DNA of 64,000 nt from Phascolarctos cinereus. Taxonomy: Eukaryota > Chordata > Mammalia > Diprotodontia > Phascolarctidae. Positions within the stretch are counted from its first letter, which is position 1. The number at the start of each line of letters is the position of its first letter. The position numbers were made by a program, and so were the translations under genes. A model generated the notes under the pieces. It did not search any database and had not been told where the DNA came from. It saw only the letters and a program-made list of their open reading frames with translations. Of the stretch, positions 43,243 through 54,016 are shown piece after piece. The stretch is from the NCBI RefSeq assembly GCF_002099425.1, contig NW_018344038.1, positions 1,054,001 to 1,118,000 on the forward strand, given 5' to 3'.

Positions 43243-43406
43243 GCCAGACTCCTGCAGAGTCATGGATCTTATTCAGGGGGCTCTTCAAGGGTCTGGGGCA
43301 CAAGGTGACGACAAACAGGAGTACCTCACAGACCTCACGATCTATAGGGAGTTCCTCTTCAACCTGTACTCTTCTCTTGATATCCTCAATGATAATAGCA
43401 CCTTTG
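43243..43406 (+). other. Candidate exon or unexplained coding-like insert
   Basis: A T-rich tract (gttttaattattttttccct) precedes AG at 43241-43242. The right end reads cctttg|gtgagc, an acceptable donor. The 164-nt interval is open in the plus frame (SCRVMDLIQGALQGSGAQGDDKQEYLTDLTIYREFLFNLYSSLDIL) and GC-richer than its flanks. It sits between the RTE halves but does not read as RTE to me. It could equally be part of an insertion. Confidence 0.2.
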
Positions 43407-43429
43407 GTGAGCATAGACTTCTCTGAATT

Positions 43430-43550
43430 GGGCCTTGCTGAGGTAACAAGTGGCAGAGCTAAAATTTGAATCCACGTCCACCGACTCCAAATACACTGTT
43501 TTTTCCATTGTAATACACTGTTTTTTCCATTGTATCACATTGCCATCCAG
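43430..43550 (-). mobile_element. CORE-SINE fragment, antisense
   Basis: gctgaggtaacaagtggcag, agctaaaatttgaatccacg and tccaccgactccaaatacac are the tRNA-like half. It contains the tandem duplication listed next. Confidence 0.6.
43490..43533 (+). repeat. Perfect 22-bp tandem duplication
   Basis: Two identical head-to-tail copies of a 22-nt unit beginning aatacactgttttttccatt, filling 43490-43511 and 43512-43533. A local duplication in the SINE remnant. Confidence 0.95.
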
Positions 43551-44680
43551 CTTTACTTAGTTGGGTCCTTTGCCAAGGTTTCTTTTAACTGTTTGTATCT
43601 TCCATTGCTTCTCTTTATGAGGTGATATTGCTCATTAATATTCTGCCATGCTTCTCCATAAGAATGGAGAACTATTAAAAATGAGTTCACACAATAATGA
43701 ACTTGTTTTTAACTCTAGCTGTCACATCTCTCTGCTTGTCAACTAAGTCAAATTTTGATGGCTAATGTACTTTTTAGGTTCTTTTGGTCTCATTAGGACA
43801 ACTAATGAATGCCAGTTAAGCCTCTGTATGAATTTATTACAGTTAGTGTCTATGTCGTTTCTTCCATTCATATCATGCCTTTAATGATCAATAAGATATT
43901 TGAATAGGTTATGATTCAGTTGTTTGAGTTGTCTGACATACTTTTCCTCCTTTTTTATTCTTCCTTTTAGTTTCTTACTAATTTTAATCTTTGCTCTGAC
44001 AAGCTGATGATCTCACTATACATTAACAACTGAATCAGGCATGACTCCCCTCATCAGCAGCATGTTATTTCCTGTCATTTTAATATAATAGATTTCATTT
44101 TTTTGTTTTGGGTGTACTCACTGTTTGTCATATTGAGCACCTGCTGATTATTTTCTAAAAGAAAACATTAATGATATGTAAGCATGAGACTTTTAAATAA
44201 TATGAAAATCTCTGGCCTCTACCATTCCTTATATTTCACTATCTTCACATATTCCCACCTTTGCATTGAAGTCACAAAGAATGAAAGTTTGTGTGGATTT
44301 TGGCTGGAGGGTCTTACTGTATCCTTCATCAAATTTCTCTACCTCTTTATTCTATGCAACAAACAATGTTGCATTAGGTTTCAATTATTTTCCTAATGGT
44401 CTTTTCACATATATTATCATAGACAAAATATTCCACAGAATTATGTTTCCTCTTACCTTTGGATACAATAAAATCAACTTTGCCAACTCTTTTATCTGTC
44501 TCTCCAAGAAGAAGCAGTGAGCCGTCCCTTTAACTTTCTGTCTGTTTTTATTTATGGAGAGAAAATCAAGATGGATTCAATTCAGTTCCTCCAGTGGCAT
44601 ATTAATTCAGTAATCAAATAAGGATCTCCCATTTAGAGTACTGATGGTTAACGTTAAAGCCTACAGATGTTCTAAAAAAC

Positions 44681-45238
44681 ACAATTCCTAAGATCCTTTT
44701 GGCCCCTTTTTGTCACTGGCATGGGTGGGGGGCAATTTTACACTTTTCTTTGTCTTGTGAGTTGCTGTGGTCAAAGAATTCTCCACCAAGTGGCCAATGT
44801 AATAGCCAGACTGATTCATGCAAAGCAGATTCAGTCTGTTTCTCAGACCATTCTCCAAGGCATTCCAGCAATGTACTTATGTTGGCATAAACTCTAAGAA
44901 TTCCTGGCCATTTCCATGCCATGGTAAGACATCAGCAGGATTTTTACACAAAGTAAGAGTCTGATGAATATTGGTTCAATAAATGATTGAAAGAATGACA
45001 AGACAGAGAAATTTGAGCTAGATTCTAGTATAGTTAGTTATGTTTGCAATAGATTGATGCCTCAGTCCATTGCAGCTACATTTTGGGACTTAGAAGCTTT
45101 CAAAGAAAAATATCATCCAGTAATGCTAAAAACCAATAGGTTTTTATTACAGCATGCTTTGATTCACACTCCAGAGGGCATGAGGTCCAAAATGAGACAC
45201 AAAGAGATGGGTGGGGATAATCAAGGATAAATCCAGAC
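44681..45238. other. Unassigned sequence
   Basis: Overlapping opposite frames (44699-44890, 44713-44922) have no known domain. No repeat recognised. Confidence 0.4.
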
Positions 45239-45239
45239 A

Positions 45240-45395
45240 GGCATCAATAATTTACTACCTATATGACAGATTGAGCAAGTCACTTAAACTCCCTGGCCTC
45301 AGTTTCCTCATCTATAAAATCAAAGGGTTGGACTAAATGACCTCTCAGAATGCTTCCAGATCCAGATCTATGATTCTATAATCCTTCATAATCTT
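45240..45395 (+). mobile_element. CORE-SINE with L3-like tail
   Basis: ttactacctatatgacagat, cctcagtttcctcatctata, gggttggactaaatgacctc and ccagatctatgattctataa. Confidence 0.8.
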
Positions 45396-45534
45396 ACAGA
45401 TAAATATACAGCCTCATGATGACCTCAGGTTACATCAGGAAGAAGGAAATCAGAAGTCCTTTGAGAGGTCACCCTCTGGAATTGGCACATCCAGAATACA
45501 CCAAGTTCTTGTCACTCTCCTTAATTTGGTGAAG

Positions 45535-45668
45535 CACTGGAACCTTCATTTCCTTCACATGATAGCTTTTTGAGAGTAGAGATTGTTTCATGCTTTGTCT
45601 TCATGTCCCTAGCACCTAGTACACTGTCAGACAAAGTAGGTGCTTAACACACGCATATGGATTGATCA
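45535..45668 (+). mobile_element. L2 3' terminus
   Basis: gagagtagagattgtttcat, cctagcacctagtacactgt and aaagtaggtgcttaacacac. Confidence 0.7.
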
Positions 45669-45962
45669 TCATGGGTGAGGGCTAGGATATCTGATTGGTG
45701 TTCAGTGTTAGTAGTTTAAGGAACCAAATAAAAGAGTGTCCCGTTGCAAATTAATTGGAAGCCTAAGGCAATCAGGAAAACTGGTTAAAATTCTGAGACA
45801 ATGAATGTGGTAGTGTGGTTTGGGAAGGTACAAAGATATTCATTTATGCATCCATAATGAGAGTGACATTGCTGCACATGGTAAACACTAATGCAAGTTT
45901 TATTGAACTGGGCTGTTTTTTGAATATGTTGAGTTTATTTCCTCTCACTTATTTTTATTTAG

Positions 45963-46115
45963 AGGCACTGTGACATAATGGACAGATCATTAATGGTCAG
46001 ATTGGTCTGAGAGTCAGGAAGACATGGGTTCAGATCTTAACTCTGACATTTTAAAAACTGTGTGGCTCGGGGTCAACTACTTAACCTTTATTTGTCTCAG
46101 GCAACTCCCTAGGAT
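45963..46115 (+). mobile_element. CORE-SINE, 5' part
   Basis: cactgtgacataatggacag, tgagagtcaggaagacatgg and gttcagatcttaactctgac, ending soon after cctttatttgtctcaggc. A short antisense L3-like scrap follows near 46240-46320. Confidence 0.7.
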
Positions 46116-46549
46116 TTGTCTAAGTATAGACAGTTTCAGTGGGTGGAGGGAATTTCCCACACTGAGGCATCATCTTGTTTGTTGAAGAAACTTTCATTTC
46201 CTCCTACTTGTTCTTGTTTCTGTTTCTAAATTCATCTTAGAGTCATATAGTCTTAGAGGTAGAATTGGTCTTATCTAGTCCCACCCTATCCAAAACATGA
46301 ATCTCATTTATCGTGTTTCTCATTATGACTCTTTGCCAGAGATTTGCTTTCAGTATGATATAGATAGTTTAATTATCATGACTTTGTCAGCTTTAATATA
46401 TAGCCTTTGCAAAATGAAAAAAAAATAGACAAAGATTTCCTTTGATTCCCTTCTCCTTCCTACCAGTTCAAAATCCTCTTCTCCTTTTCAAATCACCTCT
46501 TCCCCCTTTTCTCTTCCTTCCTCTGTACCCCAACAGACACAGCCTTCCA

Positions 46550-46638
46550 TCCCACACACATATCCTTCTCACCCTGTACTTAGTATAGTGCCTGGAATAT
46601 AGTAAGAGCTTAATAAATGCTTCTTGACTCTCTTTCAT
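46550..46638 (+). mobile_element. L2 3' terminus
   Basis: accctgtacttagtatagtg, cctggaatatagtaagagct and taataaatgcttcttgac. Confidence 0.8.
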
Positions 46639-48478
46639 AAAGCATCAGGCTGTCCAGGGCTCTCTGCTGCCTTTCTCTAAATCGTCTTATCCAGACCATG
46701 GTGTTATATCCTGCCTAGGGAAGAGCTAGCATGTGCCCTGTGCCAGTTCTTGGAAGAAATAGTGGGGCCAGGAAGAAATGATCCCTTCCTTGGGAGAAGG
46801 GTAAATCCAAACTGAAATTCAAGCAGTTGTAAACCAAAGGGCCAGACCATTTGCTATTAGGGTTTCTTTATTATACTAGCATCCAGCAGTTTGAGGAAGA
46901 AGTGGAAAACTGGTTACTGAAGCAGAAATTCAAGCCAGCAATCTGTACTAGATCTGGGAGCAAGAGAGTAATTAGGGAGCTATTTGCCTAACTCAACCTG
47001 AATCCCCAAAGTGTCACTCTTTAATTAAAAGTTACATGCACTCCTTCCTTCTCCCTTGTACTAGAATGTTGTCATGGTCCCTGGTTGATTCCACTATGTC
47101 CCCTGCCTCAGTTGTCCCAATAACACCAGAGTCTTAGATACCTATGATCTAGAACTGTTCCTCCCTACTCCTCCAATTTATCAACAAATAGCTCCTACTA
47201 TGTACTGAGCAACTGTGCTAAGCTTAAATTAAGATATTTTTGTCATCTTTTTATTTCTGTCAGAGTTATGCAATCTTGTTTGCCTGACTTTCTAACCTGG
47301 GGATGGAGGGGAGAGTGAAGAAATTAATGAAAAGATTTTGCTAGCTGATAATGGCTTAAAATGTTATCCTTATAAGAGGTATTTGCATTTTTAAAGGGGA
47401 TTTTTATTGAGACAATGCCTTAACCCAAAGGACTGAAGTCCCAAAGCAGGGGCTTCAGGCTGCCTGCCAAGGTCCAAAGTGAATTTATTAAGGAGCTTGG
47501 AGGCGGATGTGTCAGACCACCCACTACCTCAACTTGGATTCCATGTCTCAGAAAGGTTTCTATTCTGTCAGAGGAAGGAAAGCAATTACAAAGGGAAGAA
47601 ACATAATAGCTGTGTGTGGGCACCCTGGTGGTTTGGGAGTGAAAAGGTCCTGCCTCACATTTTTAGTCTATGCATTTCCATGAAATTGAAGATAGCTTAA
47701 GAGACAGGAAATGACTGGTTACAGATCTAATGGTCCTTTCAGAATCAGCTATCTGTGTGCAGTCTGATCATTGCAGGCCAGAGAAAACAGTAAGTTAGAA
47801 GAAAAGATTCCGATGAGAGGATATTGAATGTTATCATATATTGTGACCTATTTAAACAAAGTCCAGTTCAGAAAATGGGAAATGGACAAATGTAAGGACA
47901 CTGACTGTGACTTTGCATTTTTTAGAAAAATTTAACTAATAAAAAGCAATACCTACTAAAAGGAGATCAAAGAGGTCAGAAACCACCTCATGCAGCAAAC
48001 AATTGTTCTATTTGCCAGGCAGAGAGAGAAGTGGCAGCTGAGGATAAATAACACTGATTCAGAGTACAAGCTCGTTTGACAGGAGGAAGACAGAAAGATT
48101 ATAAGCAGGAGCAGCTCACAAAATGGGAAAAAGGAACTTCAGAGAAAACAAACCTTCAGAGAGTTTGACTTGAGATCCAACATGGTCAGATCATCTTGAG
48201 ATGAAAAATGCCACTGATCAGCTGCTATATTAGCAGTAATCTATTCCCACTCTACTGCACTGGGTAAATAGTAGATCATCTGAAAAAAGATCTGCGTTTT
48301 AATAGACTGCAAGCTCAAGAAGATTCACAGTGTGATATGTCAATGAAGAAGGCTTAAGCTGCATCCAGTGAGGCATAACTTCTAAGGTTAGGGAACTGAT
48401 AATCCCACTGTCCTCTTCCCTGGTCAGACATCTGAATTACTGTGTTCATTCCTCTAACCCTACTGGCAAGCTCTGGCT
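46639..48478. other. Mostly unassigned, about 1.8 kb
   Basis: An antisense L2-end scrap lies near 47175-47222 (agctcctactatgtactgag). The rest holds no repeat or gene I recognise. Frames near 47420-47700 lack domains and splice context. Confidence 0.35.
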
Positions 48479-48479
48479 G

Positions 48480-49635
48480 GGTCTTGTTTTGGATGTTAAA
48501 CCATCTTTCCAACTTTTAAGCAATTTTCTTGCTTAGTAAATGCAGTACCAGTTTGCTAACCCTCTTTAATCCTCTTATCCCCTTAATTTAGAACCTTGCC
48601 TCATATTTTACTGAGAAAACTGAGGGCATTCACTGAGAGGTCCCTCATCTTCCCTCCTCATCTCCCACCCCCCAGATGCCTTCCACCAACATCTCTTTCT
48701 TTACCCCATTTTATGTGAAGAGGTGGCCCTTTTGTCTTCTCCAGCAGATCTCCCCCCCTCTGTCACCCTCACTCTTACTTCTCCTTAATCTCTCTCCATG
48801 TATACTAGCTGCTTCTCTACTGTCTTCCCCAACTTCAAAAAAGCCTCACTTTGCATTCATCCCCATTAACTATCGGCCCTTATCTCTCCTCTTTTTGTGG
48901 CTAAACTCCTTGAGAAGGCCTTCTAGAATGGGTGCCTTCACTTCCTTTCTTCTCATTCTCTTTTGAATTCTCTACATTCTGGCTTTTGACTTCATTCCAT
49001 TGGACCTGCTCTCTCCAAAGTTACTACTAATGTCTTAAGTGACAAATTTAATGACCGTTTCTTAATCTTCATCCTGCTTGACTGTGAACCTTTGATACTG
49101 TTGTTCACCCTCTTTTCCTCAATATTCTCATCTCTCTAGGTTTTCATGATACTACTCTCTCCTGGTCCCTGCCCCCACAACCTGTCTGAATGCTCCTGTT
49201 TCTGGCTCAGTATCCATTGTTGGATTTTCATCAAGGTCATACATGCTAACCTTAAATGTCCTACAAGGCTCTATCTTGGCCCTCTTTCCTTCTTCTTCTA
49301 TAGTATTTCACTTAGAGATCTCATCAGCTCCTATGAATTCAATTATCATCTCTATGTTAATGGCTCTCAAGTTGACTTATTCAGCCCTATCCTCTCTGCT
49401 GACCTCCAGTTTTGCATCTTCAACCGCTTATTAGACAGCGCAAACTGGATATCCTGTAAACAACTTAAATTCAGCATGTCCAAAACTGAACTCATTATTT
49501 TTCTTTCCTGAATGTTCTCCTCTTCCATACTTTCCTATTACCATCAAGGACACCAGGTTAACTCACATTAACTATCTACGTGTCATTCTTACTTCCTCAC
49601 TCTCTCACCTACCATATCCAATCTGTTGCCAAGGG
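48480..49635 (+). mobile_element. L2 LINE, reverse-transcriptase region of the ORF
   Basis: Near 49255-49500 it reads SYEFNYHLYVNGSQVDLFSP...LLDSANWISCKQLKFSMSKTELIIF. This is the L2/CR1 RT motif 'HxYADDTQLYLSF...W...LKLNxSKTELLLF', with YADD changed to YVNG. Upstream gtgaacctttgatactgttg is the 'FDTVDH' region. Frames 48676-48966 and 49146-49511 are pieces of this dead ORF. Confidence 0.85.
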
Positions 49636-49988
49636 GTGTTAGGTTTAATAAAAAAGATGAGCTTCTAGCTAAGTTTCCTTTTAAGAGTCAAAGACTGGTG
49701 GATATAAGCTCTCTTGGCCTGCTCTGCAATCTCATCAGCATGTCCCATTAATTCTATGCAGGATAGAGGAGAGGGAAAAAATCACTTCTCAACTTCCTGA
49801 AACCATCATCCACAAAAGGAACTGTCAGGGTCTCAAGGCCTGGAGGACAAAGTACACAGGCCAGAACATCCCACCTTTGCTGTCTCCCTTTTTGTGTAGC
49901 AAGCCCGAAATGTGAAACTCTTTCTTTTACTTTTCTTTCCAGAATTCTCTCCTATAGTAACATGTTCTGTGGGACCAAAACGAGTCAG
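49636..49988. other. Unassigned block between L2 and L1
   Basis: Interrupts or follows L2 just after atctgttgccaagg, where L2 would normally continue. It is about 350 bp and of unknown family. No paired ends were found. Confidence 0.35.
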
Positions 49989-49989
49989 T

Positions 49990-50312
49990 TCTCAGAAAGA
50001 ATACACTTGTAAAAAGACTCATTATGGAAAATACTATCCACATCCAGAAAAAGAACTATGGAGTCTGAATGCAGATCGAAGCATATTATTTGCTCTCTTT
50101 TGTTTCTTCTTTCTCTTGGTTTCTCCCATTGGTTCTAATTCTTCTTTACAATATGACTAATGTGAAAATATGAATGTATATGTATAGCCTGTATCAGATT
50201 GCATGCCACCTTGGGGAGGGGAGGGGGAAAGAGGGGGAGAAAATTTAGAACTCAAAATCTTATAGAAGTGAATGTTGAAAACTAAAAATAAATAAATTAA
50301 TGAAGTAAAAAG
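49990..50312 (+). mobile_element. L1 3' UTR and A-rich tail, sense
   Basis: agaactatggagtctgaatg, cagatcgaagcatattattt, gcctgtatcagattgcatgc, agaactcaaaatcttataga and gtgaatgttgaaaactaaaa, then an A-rich end. It is the sense counterpart of the antisense fragments at 2.04, 7.84 and 43.0 kb. Confidence 0.8.
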
Positions 50313-50394
50313 ACTTACAGAAGCTGATGCAAAGTGACATGTACTGTGTACAAAACAAAAAAAAAAGAATATACTTGTGATAGTCATTTTCTTT

Positions 50395-50790
50395 ACGGCA
50401 ACTCTCATAACATTGGTCTACATTTGGAAAGTTAATCATAAATTGGAGAGAATATAGAGGAAAGGCACTGGAATGATAAAGGGCCTTTGAGATCCTGCCA
50501 TACAATGATCAGTTGAGGTAACTAAGGATATTTATTGAGATTAAAGATGAAAAGACAAACGGAACATGATAGTTATCTACACATGGAAGAGAGATTAGAC
50601 TTGTTCTATTTATTCCCACAGGGCAGAGCTAAGAGCAATGAGTGGAAGTTGAAAAGAAGAAAATATTTGCATGTTGTAAGGAAAAAATTTCTAATATTTG
50701 GAGCTATCTAAAAGTAGAATGGGCCTCTGTTGAAGGCAGTCAGTTGTTCATCATTGGTATTCTTCAAGTAAAGGCTGGATGGAGCAGAAC
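50395..50790 (+). mobile_element. L3/CR1 LINE 3' UTR, sense
   Basis: ttggagagaatatagaggaa, gatcctgccatacaatgatc, gagagattagacttgttcta, gcagagctaagagcaatgag, tggaagttgaaaagaagaaa and ttcttcaagtaaaggctgga, in consensus order. Confidence 0.85.
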
Positions 50791-51921
50791 CGAGATAACA
50801 ATGAACACAATGAAGTAATATAACCACTAAACAGATGTGCACCAAATGGCACAGCACCCAGATTCTTAAAGGAAAAATGAAATGAGTGACTGAAGGAAAT
50901 AGACATGAAAACTAAGCTAGTAGGGGACCTCAACTTACTCCTCTCAGATCTAGATAAATCTAACCACAAAATAAATATGAAAAGTTAAGGAGATGAATAT
51001 AATTTTAGAAAAGTTAGATATGATGGACATCTGGAGGATATTAGATAGGAATACAAAGGAGTATGCCTTTTTTTCTCATTGGTATATGACACTTTCACAA
51101 AAATTGATTATGTATTAGGGCATTAAAGCCTCTCAAACAAAAGCAGAAAAGTAGAAATATTAAATGTACCCCTTTCAGGCCTAATATAATAACAATTACC
51201 CTCAATAAAGGTCATTGGAAGCATAGATTAAAAATTAATTGGAAATCAAATAATTTAATCCTAAAGAATGAGTGGTTCAAAAAACAAATTATAGAATTGA
51301 TCAATAGTTTCATTAAAGAAAATGACAATAATGAGACAACATACCAAAATTTGTGAGATGACGCCAAAGCAGTGCTTAGGGAAAAAAATTGTATCTCCAA
51401 ACACTTACATCACTGAAAGAGAGAAAAATCAGTTCAATAAATTGGGCATGTAACTGAAAAAAAAAAAACCTACAAAAAGAACAAATTAAGCCCTCCCCTC
51501 CAATTAAATACCAGCATAAAAATCCTGAAAATCAAAGGAGAGATTAATAAAATTGGAACAAAAAATTAACTAGTAAAACTAAGAGTTTTATTAAAAAACA
51601 ATAAAATGGATAAACCATTGGTCAATTTAATTAAAAATATTACTGGTATTGAAAAAAAAGGTAAATACACAACTGATGAAAATTAAATCAAAGCAATTAT
51701 TAGGAACTATTTTGCCCAATTATGGGACAATAAAACTGACAATCTAAGTGAAATGTATGAATGTTTACAAAGATATAAACTGCCCAGATTAATAGAATAG
51801 GAAATAGAATATTTAGATTGCCTTATCTTAGAAAAAGAAATTGAATAAGTCATAAATGAGCTCCCAAAGAAAAAAAGATCTCAGGACCAGAAAGATTTAC
51901 AGGTGAATTCTACCAACCATT

Positions 51922-54016
51922 TGTTTTCTTTTTAAAAATTTTTATTATTAATTTTGAACTTAAATATAAAAAAGAATATTCCCATGTGTATAATATAACA
52001 TAAAAGAGGATTCAATATAAAACCATGAATTTCCATTTCACAGTTTACTTTTTTTCCACATAGTTTTCAAAGCTACCCTGCTTTTCTTTCTTTCTTTTTT
52101 AGGCAATCAGGGTTAAGCAACTTGCTTAGGATCACACAGCTAGTAAGTGTCAAGTGTTTGCTCTGAGGCTGGATTTGAACTCAGGTCCTCCTGACTTCAG
52201 GGCCAGTACTCTATCCACTGCACTACCTAGCTGCCCCTCTACCCTGCTTTTCTGTGCTTCCCTCTAAGTTTTGTTTGTTGTTGTTGTTGCTCTCTGTTGT
52301 GTACTTTTTACTTTTTTTCTCCTTCCCTCCTACCCCACCCTAGAAAAGGCTACTATTAGACACATATGTATTTATGCAAAACTATACTGTATATATTTCT
52401 ATTTATCAGTTCTTTCTCTGGATGTGAATAGTATCTTCCTTCTATCTAAGGGAGGATATGTCCTTTGAAGTTGATTTGAGTATTTATAATACACAAAATG
52501 ACTTAGTCATTCAAAGTTGTTCTTAGAACAGTATTGCTGTTACTATGTACAATATTCTCTTGGTTCTGCTTATTTCACTCTTTATTATTTCACGCAAGTC
52601 TTTCCATGTTTTTCTAAAAATCAACCAGTTCATCACTTCTTATAGCATGGTAATATTCCATCACAATCATGTACCAAAACTTGTTTAGCCATTCCCCAAT
52701 TGAAAGGCATCCCCTTCAATTTCCTGTTTTTTTGCCACCACTAAGAGAAATAGTATAAATATTTTAGAACATATAAGTTCTTTTCCTTTCCCCTAATACC
52801 TTGAGAAACAGACCAAATAGTGATATTGCTGTGTCAAAGGGTATACACAGTTCTATAATATTTTGGGCATAATTTGAGATTGCTTTCAAAGTGGCTGGAT
52901 CAGTTCACAGTTCCACCAACAGTGACTTAGTGTCTTAATTTTTCCACATCCCCTCTAACATTTGTCACTTTCCTCTTCTATCATTTTGGACAATCTGATA
53001 TGTGTAAGATGATGTCTCAAAGTTGTTTTAATTTGCATTTCTCTGATCAACAGTGATTTAGGGCATTTTTCATACGACTACATACAGTTTTGATCTCTTC
53101 ATCAAAAACTACCTGTTCATATCCTTTGACTATTTATCAACCGAGGAATGACCCATATTTTAATGAATTTGACAAAGTTCTTTATATATTTGAGACATGA
53201 GACTTTAATTTGAGGAACTATAAAATTTTCTATTTTCCTTCTAATCTTGGCCACATTGGTTTTACTTGTACAAAACCTTTTTAATGTAATGTAATTGAAA
53301 TTATCCATTTTAGACTTCACGATGGTCTCTAACTCTTATTTCTTTATAAATTGTTCTCCTATCCAGAAGTCTAATAGGTAATATGTTCTATGTTCTTCTA
53401 AATATCTCTCTTTATATCCAGTTGTGGATCCACTTTTACTTTATCTTGGTAAATGGTGTAAGATATTGGTCTATGTCCAATTTCTGCCAGACTGTTTTCC
53501 AGCTTTCTTAACAATTTTTACTAAATAATGAATTCTTATCCCCAGACCTTAAATCTTTACATTTGTCAAACACAAAGTTACTATAACCATTTGCTACTGT
53601 GTATTGTATGTCTACTCTATTCCACTGACCTATCTTTCTATTTCCTAAATTCCTAAATAGTACTGAATAGTTTTGATAATTACTGCCTTACAGTATAGTT
53701 TAATATCTGGTACTGCTAAACAACTTTCCTTCACATTTTTCCCTTACATTAATTCCTTTGATATTCTTGACTTTTTGTTCTTCCAAATTAATTTTGTCAT
53801 TTTTTTCTAGCTTGGTAAAATTATTTTTTGGTAATTTAATTGGGATAGCATTGGATAAATAAATTAGTTTAGGTAAAACTGTAATTTTTATTTTATTGAC
53901 TCTGCTTACCCATGAATAACTAATATTTCTCCAATTACTTAAACTTTATTTTATTTGTATACAAAATGTTTTATAATTATGCTCATATAGTTCCTGAATT
54001 TGTTTTGGTAGGTATA
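51922..54016 (-). mobile_element. L1 LINE 3' half inserted antisense into another L1
   Basis: The plus strand starts T-rich and shows the antisense L1 3' end: ttctgcttatttcactcttt, gcatggtaatattccatcac, ttccccaattgaaaggcatc, gttccaccaacagtgactta, tatcctttgactatttatca and tctaatcttggccacattgg. Flanks taccaaccatt (51911-51921) and taccaaacatt (54017-54027) match at 10 of 11. About 2.1 kb including its own SINE. Confidence 0.88.
52088..52238 (-). mobile_element. Short A-tailed marsupial SINE, innermost of a three-level nest
   Basis: T-rich start, ggcaatcagggttaagcaac, aggatcacacagctagtaag, tttgaactcaggtcctcctg and actacctagctgccc. Flanks ctaccctgcttttct at 52073-52087 and 52239-52253 are identical 15-bp target duplications. 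Confidence 0.95.

Larger units (their letters stand above)
42490..44680 (-). mobile_element. RTE (BovB-like) LINE, endonuclease and C-terminal parts, interrupted
   Basis: Reading the minus strand: near 44250-44330 VEKFDEGYSKTLQ...FILCDFNAKVG, the RTE endonuclease 'VEkFYeeL...GDFNAKVG' motif. Near 43980-44012 DHQLVRAKIKI, the endonuclease 'SDHxLVRA' motif. Near 42990 KMDSELDLELNGRRRVCWIAFGKL, then VLLYSCESCNTTISEELKMCMSQRAMEK, the RTE C-terminal domain. The RT core between them is missing or replaced by insertions at about 43.01-43.55 kb. Stops in every part show it is dead. Confidence 0.8.

Noticed and set aside
49636-49988. Possible solo LTR starting tgttag between L2 and L1
   Set aside because: No matching end or flanking duplication was found, and AATAAA lies near the start rather than where an LTR would have it.
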